Assembly (NCBI GenBank): GCA_963573305.1
Contig: OY754333.1
Coordinates: 19,899,013 to 19,963,012 of the forward strand
DNA length: 64,000 nucleotides
Reading direction: 5' to 3'
DNA from: Pyrrhosoma nymphula
Taxonomy: Eukaryota; Arthropoda; Insecta; Odonata; Coenagrionidae
In this document: positions 10,513 to 21,465 of the stretch, piece by piece
How the letters are laid out: the number at the start of each line of letters is the position of its first letter
How positions within the stretch are numbered: the first letter of the stretch is position 1
Position numbers and translations under genes: made by a program
The notes under the pieces: model-generated
What the model was told of the DNA's origin: nothing
The model's input: only the letters and a program-made list of their open reading frames with translations
Databases searched by the model: none

Positions 10513-12643
10513 CTGAAATAAAAAGAACAGAAAAATTTGGTGCTAGTCATTTTTTTCGCTAATGAACACATAAGAAAATATTTTATTCACTCGCATCACG
10601 TGTCCAAAAAGCACCAAATACTTTATCTACAGAAGTTTCATTAAGTAACAAAATAATTTCAGTTTATGAAGATGTAATGCAGACAAAACAGATGTTTATC
10701 CCGAAAACATTGGCAGGTGGACAGTTATTCAAAATCTTTTATTGTAATAAATTAAAATATTTTAAAGTTACTAGCGTCAGGAAATCACATAATTGTGAAT
10801 TTGACGAATTATGCAACAAAGACAAGTTTAAGGCCTAAAAGGAGTTTTAATTAAACCTAAGATGAGTGTAATCAGTTGAATTCCGTTCTCATCAATAATT
10901 TACAGTACTTTTGTGTATGTATAGGCTCTATACTCAACATAATGTAAGAAATAATTGGAATTATTAACGATAAGGTGCTCTCAATAAATACAACCAAATG
11001 GGTATCAGGGATAACTTTTGCACGCCATATGCCACTATTTATTGTACTAACTGCATAATAACAATGATTAATGTACAGAAAAGCAACAATTAGCCCAATG
11101 GAAACTAGGAATAAGTGCTTTTTTTTGCTTATTTTATATACATTATTATTTCTGTTGCACAGTAGTATGGATTATATGGTTTATTTTTCCATATAGTTAA
11201 TAATTTTATCAAGAACAAACTTCATAAAAATAAGTAATTTTGTGCATACACTAAATTATTGCTTGATAGCGTAGCTACAGCATTTAAGTTCAAATACAAA
11301 GTTTCAAATAAATATTATAAAAATGAACGAGTTGTAAGCTTATTAATAGTAGGCTGAAAAAAATTACCTGCCAGAAAAAATACCCGGCTGCTGGGGTAAT
11401 TTGGAAAAAAATCATGTCTTTAATACACTAAAAACATATTTCTGATGACACCAGCTGGAATGTTGGAGAAACATGTCGCCAATGAATATCTTCGCGCGGA
11501 GGGACGCACGAAAGCCATTCCACTTCAAAAACATGAGGTATTTTGGAGTGCGTGATACATGAATAAGCAGCATGTGCGCATGGAGTGATTGGATTAGCAT
11601 ACTAAGTCCACTACAGTTTTCAGATAACTCTATATCTACCTGTTAAGCAGATTAACAGTCACTGCTATGAAAATGATATGTTCATCGAATAAACAAATCC
11701 CCATAGACGGAAAAAATCTATCTGATCAATTCATATCATTTCAACAAAGCCATGAAACCACCTGACTCAGAATTCAGAAATTTGCCACGCACGTATCAGT
11801 TTAACAGAATATACTCTCTGGATACACCGCTAAGAAGTTTAATATCGTAGTATCGCAATAGGATATTGATCATCACCTTTAGAAATTTTATTTTTAAATG
11901 TTTGCTCAAGCATTGAGAAACATTGAAAGTATGTTTTTTTTAGTTTAGATCCCATCTGCCTTATTAGTCCACGATCACAATTGACACTGATACGGGTTAG
12001 ATTTTCCATTAATGTTTTTCTTTGGTTAAAGTACATTGGGTAATGCTAGAGCCAGTTTCGAGTTACGTTTCTTTCTCCAAACCATGATAATAAAATCGAA
12101 CCATCATGGAACTGCGAACTGAGTTAGGTATGGATAGAAACGTGAATCCAACTGAGAAGCTCGTAACTGTGGCCAAGAGAAATGAATTCAGATCAAGCAA
12201 CTACATTTCAGGAAATCTTTCACTCTTGACCTTACTCAACTAGCATCTATACTCAATAAGTTATGTCTCCAAAATGTCGTGGAATTCCAAAATGGTCGGT
12301 TTAATAAAAAAAACTGAGTTGAAAAAATGTTTATCTGAAATATGGTATGACCCATCAGGAAATACGTTTCAAGAACCGTACAACTTTGCAATAAAAAGTA
12401 GAATGCTCTTAATATCTTTGCTTTTCCTGCAAAAATTAAGGTTAGCCATGATATATTTATAGCCTTTACTGATGAAAATATTAAATATGGTGCAGTGTGC
12501 ATCATTTCTGTAATATCCAGAGGATTTTGTAAATCTTACAAACTGTAGATCCCTACTTGGGTGTGCCATTTGGAGATAATTTCAAGCACAGAACTCTGTC
12601 CGACGGAAGGGACGTTGAACTGTGGTCCCATTGGCAACCATCG
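10513..12643. other. no gene seen; AT-rich
   Basis: Only short random open frames with no motif. If the minus-strand exons at 10180 and 17434 belong together, this would be intron. Confidence 0.55.
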
Positions 12644-12862
12644 ATAAGGCTGTTTTACAAGAGGCTCATAAGTGAACAGAATGATTTATGGATGGATGTG
12701 CGGTGAAAATTGCGTCATGTAAAGCAGTGACTTACTCGGATTATGCAAATGCATAAACAAATGACATGATAATAGTCCCTCATCGAAAAGCATGTTTGCG
12801 TTCTCGCAATTTCTGTTAATCAAGCAATGGGATTATATGCCTCGTGTAAAACGGTCTTTATA
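12644..12862. mobile_element. short inverted-repeat element, family A copy 1
   Basis: Ends are ATAAGGCTGTTTTACAAGAG and the reverse complement of TCGTGTAAAACGGTCTTTAT, giving imperfect TIRs of about 28 bp around a 219-bp element without coding. The same ends occur at 15861-16090. Non-autonomous DNA transposon by inference; transposase family unknown. Confidence 0.65.
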
Positions 12863-13806
12863 ACTTACGATTGGTCTCCCGGTAGAATCAAATTTGTTCG
12901 GAAATATTGCTTAAGCCAGCAACAGCATGATCTACTGCAGAGGATGATTAAACAACATGGACAAGGTCACTTGGTTGTCGTACTGGAGGCATACTCTTTT
13001 CCATCCAGGTTTCATCCACGAGTCAACCTGAAATTTCAAGAAAGATGTCGTATTGAGCTATGAAGAATTCATTTTAGTGCATGTATACTACTATCTAGAC
13101 CAGGTTTATAGGCAAGACACCGTTACTGGTAGATTGGCGTTAGTTGTTAGACTTAGAATTATACAGACAGTAAACCTTTAATAAAAAATAAAATCTATAC
13201 ACTAAAAGACACTCCTTGAAAATAAGAAAACGTCAAACATAACACCTAGATTCTCAATAAATAATCCATTTTTTCGCATAATTTGCCAGCAAATTAATAT
13301 GCAGCCAGTAGGGAAATAATTAAGTTCCTACATATATACGATGAGATTCGGAAGATGACAAGATCTCATACGGGTCATCCCATTTTATACGATATTCTAC
13401 GGACGCCATTTTTCTCCAAATTTGGTGAACCAAAATTATAATAATATACTTCTATTCAACGATTTTATAATTTGAGAGGGATGTTAACAATTCGTATGAG
13501 TTAATTAAGATTGTTCATCTATAGAGGGCCTCAAATGAAAGTACATTTCTATCTTTCTCAACCCTTCGCACGCCGCGCCGGCCGTAACTATTAGAAATTA
13601 ATGATTATACAAGGCATTCCATAATTTCTTTAAAATTTCTATCGGAATTATAATCTATTGAAGCCAATTCTAAAATTTGTATATAATATGTACAAAATCA
13701 GTAGCAGTGATTGAGATCCATTTCCTATGTCCAGTAAGAAAAATAGGTCTTCCGTAAATTTAGGGACCAGAAAACTTTTGTGAAAAGATTACAAACTGAA
13801 TATTAA
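12863..13806. other. no gene supported
   Basis: 12960-13060 is open on both strands. A minus-strand acceptor-like sequence (CTTGAAATTTCAG) sits at its upper edge, but the frames do not join sensibly to other candidate exons. The remainder is AT-rich. Confidence 0.4.
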
Positions 13807-14090
13807 GTGCTAGAGGCAATATGCCTACACTATTATTTCAAGTGCTACGAATGCAAAAATGATCTTAAATATAATGGAGAACTAAAGTGTGACTCATTTA
13901 GTTTCCCAATCCATGGCGATTGCTCCGGCTTAAGACTCGGAAGGGCTAAAATAAAATGTTCCAAGTATCACGCACATGCTGTGACCTAGCGTTGTGGGGA
14001 ATTATCTGAGCTTAGCAAAATTATGAAAGATCTGATGCTGCAAGTGGAGTGACAGCAAAATGAGAATCACGGTCATGTGGTCTACAAAGG
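13807..14090 (+). pseudogene. PHD-type zinc-finger fragment, probably retroelement ORF1
   Basis: The open stretch 13807-13986 encodes CYECKN, GELKCDSF, PIHGDCSGL and IKCSKY. This matches the C4-H-C3 spacing of a PHD finger: C-x2-C-x11-C-x2-(F)-x4-H-x2-C-x11-C-x2-(Y). Two zinc ligands, the fourth and eighth, are replaced by F and Y. After a stop, another frame gives ELSKIMKDLMLQVE, like a short helical segment. PHD fingers of this type occur in ORF1 of some insect LINEs and in host chromatin proteins. With lost ligands and no continuing frame, a decayed LINE ORF1 is the better guess. Confidence 0.45.
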
Positions 14091-15860
14091 AGACACTCGA
14101 TTTGACACAAAAACTTGATTCGCAGATGACAACAGTTAATTTCATGCCAGATTCAACTGTTGTTTTAGTTAGTGTGTGATGAAAAACATCAGCACTTCCG
14201 GTAAGTATTGCTGTACGAGTTGTTAACATAATTACTAGAGGAATATGCAAGTCAATTGAGTAACAACAGCCAACTACTCAATTGTGGAATCAAAATTTGT
14301 TATCTCCCGTACGCAATGAAACCAGGTTCCAGAATATAACTTATTATGTAAAGCAATGCTGCAACATATGATACTGTAAAATTTTTAGATATAATATTGT
14401 GTGAATATTCAAAATTACGAATCTTTGGTGTTCAATTAGGCAGAGCACATCCTCCATGAAAATGAAAAAAAAACTACTGGAGTGTTGAAATAGATAGAAA
14501 ACCCAGCCCAGGGAAATACTTGAATCTGTATATCTGGGTTAATTCACAGTCTCTGAACGTAACTGCACTGCGTCTAATTGTTAGTAGTATACATGAAGTT
14601 AACTCTCAATTAAACGATGTAGATCACTGAAAATCCTTGACCGTTGAAACCCAGGAACACACTAACTTTATTTAGTTCAAAAGTATTACACGAAAACTTT
14701 ACCAGAAAAGCCGATGATTTTCATCTTGTTGCAGCAAAAACAATTGATGTTCAAGTATTTTACCATACCTTTTCGTCGGTACAAAATAGTTTGCCTTTAG
14801 AGAAAAAGTTGTAAAAATCAATGTTAACCAAAAAATAAGTTCAAAAAAAACCTCCGAGGGAACGTTCTATTGCCCCTTACATATTTACGACCCGCAGTGC
14901 ATACACAGGCCTACCCATCCATCCAGGAATTATACACTTTTCAAAAGCTTTTACTGTAGAACCTTTATACGTACTTCAAATGGATGGAAATCAATAGCTT
15001 ATGGTTAATATTTTCAGTATTTTTAGCACCGCGATATCGAGGAAACGATATTAGATTCATGGTCAAGGCGAAAGATTGGTCATATGAGCAATCCCCGTCC
15101 TTATTCGTACGTTAAGCTTACAACCATACCATCATGAACTACCGTAGGACATTTTTCTGCAATTTGGGAGGCCGCCGCTCGAAAAAAAACCTGAAATCAA
15201 ATTCTCATCGACTTAGGAATTACGAGTGGCAGATGTGTTTTAAGAGATTAATAGATCTAATACTCAAGAAATAAACTAAAGGAAGAAACGAGGGCTGTGA
15301 GCCACAAAATATCAGTCAAATTAGATTCATCGCGAAGGAAATTTTTCAGTTTTTAAATAGTTTCCAGTACATTCCGGATACTTCGGCAGAAACATGACTG
15401 ACTAAATCACAGCGAAAAAATCAACCCAGTCCGATAATACTATTAAATACGAAACCCCGAATTACATTACGAGAATAAAGGTGCCTACAGCGGAAGTGAC
15501 AAACTTACAAATTCAGATCCAACACGCAACCTTGTTTGAACCAATCAATTTCGATCGAGGAATTCCATGAAGCATCTATTTCGCGAGTACCCATAAAATT
15601 TTCAGTAAAATTTGGAAAAATTCAAGGCATAACACGGATGTACGCTACATAAATTGCTTTTCGGCAGGACTATTTATCGGTTGAAAGTACAGATTACGAT
15701 ACTTAAATGAAAATGTTGCTGGGCCTGCTGTTGACCTGGATGTTGCAGTAAGGAAAAGGCTAAAACTGCATGTGAATTAGTCAGTAGGGAAACACGGATA
15801 CAGATACAAAAGAACTCCATGAATGAATTCACGATCTTACGATGCGCCTAATTGCTTCGG
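14091..15860. other. no gene supported
   Basis: AT-rich. On the minus strand a short ATG-initiated frame (MGTREIDASWNSS at its start, near 15595) runs into a GTAAGT at about 15509-15504. It lacks any further support and could be chance. Confidence 0.45.
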
Positions 15861-16090
15861 TTTAGGCCGTTTTACACGGGGCACGAAATTACACAACTTC
15901 AAAACGAATGTTTTCCTCAATCGGGCGTGCAAGCATTTTCGAATTAGAGCATGGGATATTTTTCCATAACGCGTTCATGCATTCGCGCATGGGTTCTTCC
16001 AATTCACGGCTTTACACGATGCAATTTGGAATGCACGTTCGTGCGTACATCAGATTATGCAATTACGTGCCCCGTGTAAAACGGGCTTTA
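15861..16090. mobile_element. short inverted-repeat element, family A copy 2
   Basis: TIRs AGGCCGTTTTACACGGGGCA (from 15864) and TGCCCCGTGTAAAACGGGCT (to about 16086) are nearly perfect over about 28 bp. The 230-bp element has no transposase; its interior is rich in GCAT and CGTGC words and resembles copy 1 at 12644-12862. Flanking bases are T/A-rich, compatible with a short TA-containing target site but not decisive. Confidence 0.75.
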
Positions 16091-17433
16091 AAGAATATTA
16101 TGTGGCAGAAAACGGAAACCGGATATATTTCTCGAGTAAAGCGCAAAGCCAATCGCAGAACATCTACTGGTTCCACTGAATCCTGGATTGAAACAATCCT
16201 CCTTAATCACGGTTAAAGCAATTTTGATGGAACTCTTTAGTAAATTTCGCTTTCCTATTACGATGTCTATTAATTGCCGGCCGTTCGATATTAATTCCAA
16301 TAGATTCAGCCATGAGCCAGAATGTTAACACCACTCCACCCTGAGTGGTCGAAATATTATTACGAATTATTTATTAGTACCAATGACAACGGTAATGAAC
16401 AGCTGTGATTATTTACTCCAATTTCCAATCCCCTATTTCACTAACTTTCAAGTTACAAAAATTACAATAATTCACGGGTAAATTTTTCCATCTAGATTTA
16501 TTTTTCAAATTGACATCATTAACCTATTTGTGGGGATGCATTTCGGAGGGGGGAAGGTTCGATAGCATACACAATAAGCGTTTGCCTACGGAAAGTTAAA
16601 ATAATACTATACGCATAATATGAAATAACTGTCACTAGGAAAGAGGGTTAGAATTTGTAACATTTGTAACATAGAAAAACGAGGGTCAAACAAGAGCATT
16701 CTCAGGTTTTGGTGAATTGCGAATTAGAGCCGGCTGCGGAATCTCTATCCTCTTGAATCTAATAGGAGTCAACCGGCCAATTCCAGGTCTCCATATAAGT
16801 GTTTGCGTCGCATGTACGTTAAAATCTTCCACACCGACGGATTTTGAATCCCTGCTCCCAGCATGGAAATCCAGATTTTAATAACCACACACATCGCAAC
16901 TCAAACTGGCACAATACAACAAGCAAAGTTCTCCCCATTCCACCACGCCTGTTTTTACCGATCCTCCTCTCGTAAATAGCATAAATATTCCTAAGTACCT
17001 ACATTTCAATAATATGATCAACACTATGAAATTGCGTAAGTCTTAAAAAAATTGTCCCTTGACCACTCAAGTATCAGAATCGGAGTGAAAAATATACTAA
17101 AGAGGGGGGAAAATAAAAAAGATTCCATTTGAAAAACCTTGACCTTAAATTACCTACTAGCTTAACTTGTCTCGAAAGGGCTTTCTTGAGATAAGAGATT
17201 ACTGAAACTGATAAGATTAAATAACAAATAGAATGAAATATCAGTTGAAACCAGCGAAACTTACAATATATCTACTTCCGATATAGACTACTCAGTGGAC
17301 ATTCTCCACGGTGGCACTTGACCCCTTTGAGAACTCCCCAAGGAAACCAAGGCATATAATTTTACACAACGCGGTTTAACTCAAAATAATTGACATAAAA
17401 ATCACTTCATGATGACGGGTGCAGCCCACTTAC
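16091..17433. other. no gene seen
   Basis: No recognised repeat or coding motif. A weak B-box-like word (GGATTTTGAATCCC) occurs near 16841 without a matching A box. Confidence 0.5.
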
Positions 17434-17560
17434 CTCGCAGGGTATTTGAGGGATAATCTTCCATGGTCGCGGCGAGAAGTGGCCCCGAATTAGCAAGCAA
17501 GCAGTTCGCAGGACGAGAGCTGAACCGACTCCTCCCATTGGACTAGCTCATACTCAACAC
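17434..17560 (-). other. possible host first exon with start codon and splice donor
   Basis: Minus strand: a start codon in strong context (CGACCATGG, ATG at 17464-17462) opens MEDYPSNTLR. The frame runs 31 nt to a consensus donor GTAAGT (17433-17428). Upstream sequence is GC- and CpG-richer than surroundings and contains CCAAT near 17537. The flanking 17.8-18.0 kb is also CpG-rich, as expected of a promoter. No TATA element is evident. GTAAGT alone occurs about 30 times by chance in 64 kb on both strands, so the case rests on the combination. Protein unidentified. Confidence 0.33.
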
Positions 17561-18285
17561 GCTTTTTTTACTCTGCTGCCACTATCGAAATAACATTATT
17601 CCACCAGGAAGCTAAAAAAAAGGTATGTTACGAAATAACGCAAAGAATAGAGTACGTGCGTTTAAATTTCTACTTTACTGATGTAAAAAATGTCCATTCA
17701 TAACTATCATTCGCTAGAATAAAATTAATTAATCTTATAAATTAACTCACGTGTTCAAGACATTGGCACTTACGGTCCGAGGACTTCATTGACGAGAGCG
17801 CTGTTAGCATTTTAGACTTCAATGGGAAAGAAACCCGAGCTAGATAACATAACTTTGAACCACGCATGGAAACTTGCTGCGTCCAAGTCACGTACGCCGG
17901 CAGCCGTAAAATGATCGGTCTCTGAACCTCCTCGTGGCTGCCTCTCTCTTTGAACTTCCTCGGGCGCGATACTAGCGACGCCTCGCTCTCACTAATAAAA
18001 ACAAAAAACAGTCTACATGATCAGCGGGGTATGCGAAATGGATGAATTTATATTCATAAATAAAATATGATACCAGAGATTCGAAATGAATTATTTAGTA
18101 ACAGATGAAGCGTTAACCAATAAATTCATAGATTCACTGGTACCTTAGTGGGGAGAAAAACGAATGATGAATAGTAGTAATCTTTAATGTTTTACTTATG
18201 CCCAATTCTTTTAAATTCTTACGAGGGGTTAAAATTCCAATATAAGTAGCTTTTTATTATTTCAAGAGCCCATCGCGTATGGTTG
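17561..18285. other. CpG-richer flank, possible promoter region, no gene
   Basis: 17860-17990 has several CpG-containing words (CACGTACGCCGGC, GGGCGCGATACTAGCGACGC) unlike the AT-rich background, and lies upstream of the candidate minus-strand first exon. No open frame of interest. Confidence 0.3.
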
Positions 18286-18400
18286 ACGACGTCTCTTGGA
18301 AAAGAGGCGAAACTTTGTGAATAAATTAGCCAAACGCGATGAATCCAAGAAATAATAAAAAGCAAATTATTATTTATCGCGGAAAAATGAAGAATAATTC
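18286..18400 (+). repeat. dispersed repeat shared with the inverted arms
   Basis: Resembles 4420-4540 in the same orientation (and 52580-52690 inverted). Shared words include GAGGCGAAACTTTG against GAGGTGAAACTTTG, AACGCGATG against AATGCGATG, and AGCAAATTATT. This shows part of the arm is itself a dispersed family. The element type was not recognised. Confidence 0.55.
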
Positions 18401-19039
18401 CAACATAAGTTTTTCGCGTTGTTTTCTTGATCACATGGTTAATTCTTCTTTCCGTCTGGAGTTTTGGTCAAATGAAAAGGTTCACGATTTCGTAACCAAC
18501 GTTTCGCTTAAGATTTTTAGAATCACCAGGGCTATATTAACTATAATGAAACGGTGGCAACGAAATCCTAGCTGAGCCTATCATTTTTGACCCAAACTCG
18601 GGATCAAAAGAAGAATAAGTTTTTCAATTATTCTAACTCTTAGGCATGTACTAAAAACTAAGCTTATTAGGTTTTTTCATTTCAATTACAAATAGGTGTG
18701 TGGCTATCACTCACCTGCTTTTTATTTATTCCTCTTTTCCCCAGTGAAAGCCAAACTCACATTGACTTCAGCGGACCCGCTCCCATCCAATATAAATAGC
18801 ACTATAACTATCACTCCAATAGTTATCTTTCACCTCTCCCTTCACCGACCAACTCTCCTTCCACCTCTATTAACATAATCCAGAAAATAATGCCTATTTC
18901 TATTTCCAATTTCATTTTCTCCAATATCCCATTTCTCATCACCACCTGCCAATTTCGGCTGTCCCAAGTTTTAAGTGTTTAAGTATCTCTAATTTCAGTC
19001 TTTTTTATTCTATGGAATAGATACACTCACCAAAAAGTA
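18401..19039. other. no gene supported
   Basis: A minus-strand donor-like CAGGTGAGT occurs near 18713-18705, and a short ATG frame (MGAGPLKS) ends at another GTGAGT near 18760. Neither links to other exons. Confidence 0.4.
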
Positions 19040-19290
19040 GTACTAAGCGTAGATACTTAGTAAATATAGACATCAGGACTGAGTACTGAAATCTCAGTAC
19101 ACTATCGTACTCAGATTCCACGGTCAGTACATGAAAATGAGTGCTAATAGAATACAGATGCTTCATGGTAGAACTCAGTGGGGAGTTCTGACAATACTAG
19201 CACTCAGTAGGTACTAGCCTGTGATACCAATACTTCATTTATGTTCGCAACTCGATGAGAAGTACTGGCAGTACTACGAAATGTCTGCGA
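19040..19290. repeat. cluster of AGTACT / ACTCAGTAC words
   Basis: About 250 bp with unusually many AGTAC, GTACT and ACTCAGTA words on both strands (for example ACTGAGTACTGAAATCTCAG and CACTCAGTAGGTACTAG). It is not a clean tandem array. It may be a decayed short inverted-repeat element. Confidence 0.35.
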
Positions 19291-19689
19291 TGTGTACTAT
19301 AGGTTATAACCTGGTTCTTAAATACTTGATTAGTTAACATGGCAAGAAGTTTGAATCCTTTAGCTATTAAAATTTTCAAACATTTATCATACAAGAAATG
19401 TATTACCTGACTCAGTTATGACTTTCCATTACTAAAAATACTTAAACCAGATAGGTGTTCAGAGAGAGTTTAGAATGTGAAGAGAATTTACTTAAAAAAT
19501 TTGCATAAAAAACTAGCCAACATCCTACCATGAAGTTCACTCCCCATCTGGTAGGTAGCTCAATGAGGTAACTCACAATTCCAGGAGAGTTCCTCAGACA
19601 TGATATACATGAATAAAGCAATAGCAATTTTTTCTTAATTTTTTTAGCTTATCAAAACCCAAAATTGAGCTTGGATAAGTTTACACTCT
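19291..19689. other. no gene seen
   Basis: AT-rich, no motif recognised. Confidence 0.5.
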
Positions 19690-20117
19690 GCAGCCCTACA
19701 CTACTCAAACATATGGGTAGAGTGATGGGCTGATAACCGTATCATCCAGGTTCAATTATGGGAGAAGCCTCTATACATGCCCGGCTAAAACCAACCTGCA
19801 TGATTTCTTGGGTATCAGATCTTTCTCGGAAACCACAGGTGGCACAGGCATAGGATCTGTCCCCCCTACACTGATGTGTGAATTTCACATGCTGTTGAGC
19901 TTAGTACTTGGTGAGCTCCATCCTCTCCGATCAAACAGACCGTCAGACTGAATACTATGTTTGTTGTCATATAATTCCTCTAGTAAAATCATGAAGGATG
20001 TCTCATGAGTTCCCCACATTCTTTACTCTGATAGTGAACCACGAGGTCTATAAGTTGTGGAAACAGTCATTCGCTGAGGTTTAGTGCTTCTAAAGCAAAG
20101 TTTAATAATAATAATAA
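19690..20117 (+). repeat. tRNA-derived SINE-like element with TAA-repeat tail
   Basis: The start contains A-box-like TGGGTAGAGTGATGGG and B-box-like CAGGTTCAATTATGG at tRNA spacing (about 19715-19775), followed by a non-tRNA body. It ends in AATAATAATAATAAT at 20103-20117. Head, body and short-repeat tail fit a pol III SINE. The junction with the following LINE fragment falls at the TAA repeat. Confidence 0.55.
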
Positions 20118-20790
20118 TCATGCCTATTCAAGACAGTTATACGCACCCATAACTATGAAAAACATATTCTTAAACTATAAATATCCGAAAGATGTAGAAA
20201 TTGTGGATGCACTGGTGAGTCAATTGAGCACATAATGGCAGGATGCTCAGCTCATGAATGTTTTACCTGAATAGACATAACCAACTGGCAAAAATAATCC
20301 ACCAACACCTGGGACTAACTTACGGGCTCTTAAAGAAAAATATCCCACCATACTACAAGTATCAGCCACTTGCTGTAATTGAAACAAAAACCCATGTTTT
20401 GTTCTAGGACAGACTGATAATCACTGACAAAACCATAGATCACAATAGACCGGATATCCTATTAATCAATAAATTAGAAAAAAGGCTAATATAATCGATA
20501 TAGCAGTACCACTAAGCCACAACGTAAGGTCTACCGAGAGAGAGAAAATCTCAAAATACAGAAATTTAGCCGACGAAATAAGAAATATCTGGAAATTAAA
20601 TTATGTCAGCATTCACCCGATAGTAATCTCTTCGGAGGGAGTGATGTCCCATATGTTTAAAAAAACAAACGGAGAAGCTGGGAATAAAAAACTAATAACT
20701 AACCTCGGGAAAAAAGCTGTGCTACTCCAAACTTACCAAATCGTGAGGAGATTCCTAAGCCAAGAATATTCGGACACTGTAGGATAGGGT
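20118..20790 (+). pseudogene. LINE with restriction-like endonuclease, C-terminal part
   Basis: Translation gives the zinc motif CRNC-x7-HIMAGC (C-x2-C-x7-H-x4-C, about 20195-20250). After frameshifts it gives an endonuclease-like core: RPDILL-type sequence followed by IDIAVPLSHN-like residues (about 20447-20525), then KYRNLADEIRNIWKLN near 20560-20605. This is the order seen in the C-terminus of R4/Dong-like LINEs with a PD-(D/E)xK endonuclease. The frame ends near 20787. It is broken by stops and 5' truncated. The matching N-terminal block lies downstream at 20930-21465, not upstream as expected. Confidence 0.7.
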
Positions 20791-20929
20791 GAATTCTCTT
20801 CCTGAACTTCCAAGCCTAATGCTAATCCACCTTTAGGATAGGTGAAATTTTTCCAGTTGGTGTAATACTAGCTGAGAAAGTGTGATTCGAAAGTCGAAAA
20901 TTATATTAATAACTGCCGTATACTTTCGG

Positions 20930-21465
20930 ATGCATGAAGTGGAACGTCAACGAGTTGCAGAACCTCGATAGGGGAACCAGGAGGATGATGACCATCTACA
21001 GAAGTCTTCATCCGAAATCTTCCGTCGCCAGATTGTATCTCCCTCGCAATGTAGATGGGTAGAGAACTATTGAGTCTGGAGTGTCTCCACAACAGAGTTG
21101 TCCTGGGTACAGCATGCCGAGTGTTGAAAGCCAGGGACCCCCTACTCAATCGCGTGAGAGAGCACGAGAGTGCGGGTGTAGGAGCGTTTCTCTTCCAGGC
21201 GGCAAAGAGGGCAGCGGACGAAACCGATCTCGACTTCGACCCGTCATCCGACAGAAGCGACAATGACACAACAATCTGATCATTGAAGGCAGACGTCCTC
21301 AAGCTCGAAATAAAATAAGCCGAGCAGAAGGCCTTGCTCAAGGTGCATACCGATAAGCCCATGCATGGATGTTTCTATCGAAACATCGAAAAGCATGGGT
21401 TATCGAAGGAGCTGACGTTTGCCTTCCTACGCTCCGCCGGTCTGAAGTCCGAGACCGAGGGTTTT
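20930..21465 (+). pseudogene. LINE with restriction-like endonuclease, post-palm RT part
   Basis: Translation gives ELQNLDRGTRRMMTIYRSLH, VARLYLPRNVDG then a broken GLLSLE, and later DKPMHGCFYRNIEKHGLSKE and AGLKSETEGF. I recognise this as the segment between the polymerase palm and the zinc/endonuclease region of R4-like arthropod LINEs. The polymerase catalytic motifs are absent. It stops abruptly after TEGF at about 21465, where an opposite-strand Jockey-like fragment begins. In an intact element the block at 20118-20790 would follow here. Confidence 0.7.

Noticed and set aside
20102..20118. TAA microsatellite as an independent repeat locus
   Set aside because: It is only five units and is better explained as the tail of the SINE at 19690-20117 or as a LINE junction.
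21055..21279. Possible host gene in the 74-codon plus-strand frame
   Set aside because: The translation matches the post-palm region of an R4-like LINE continuing from upstream frames.
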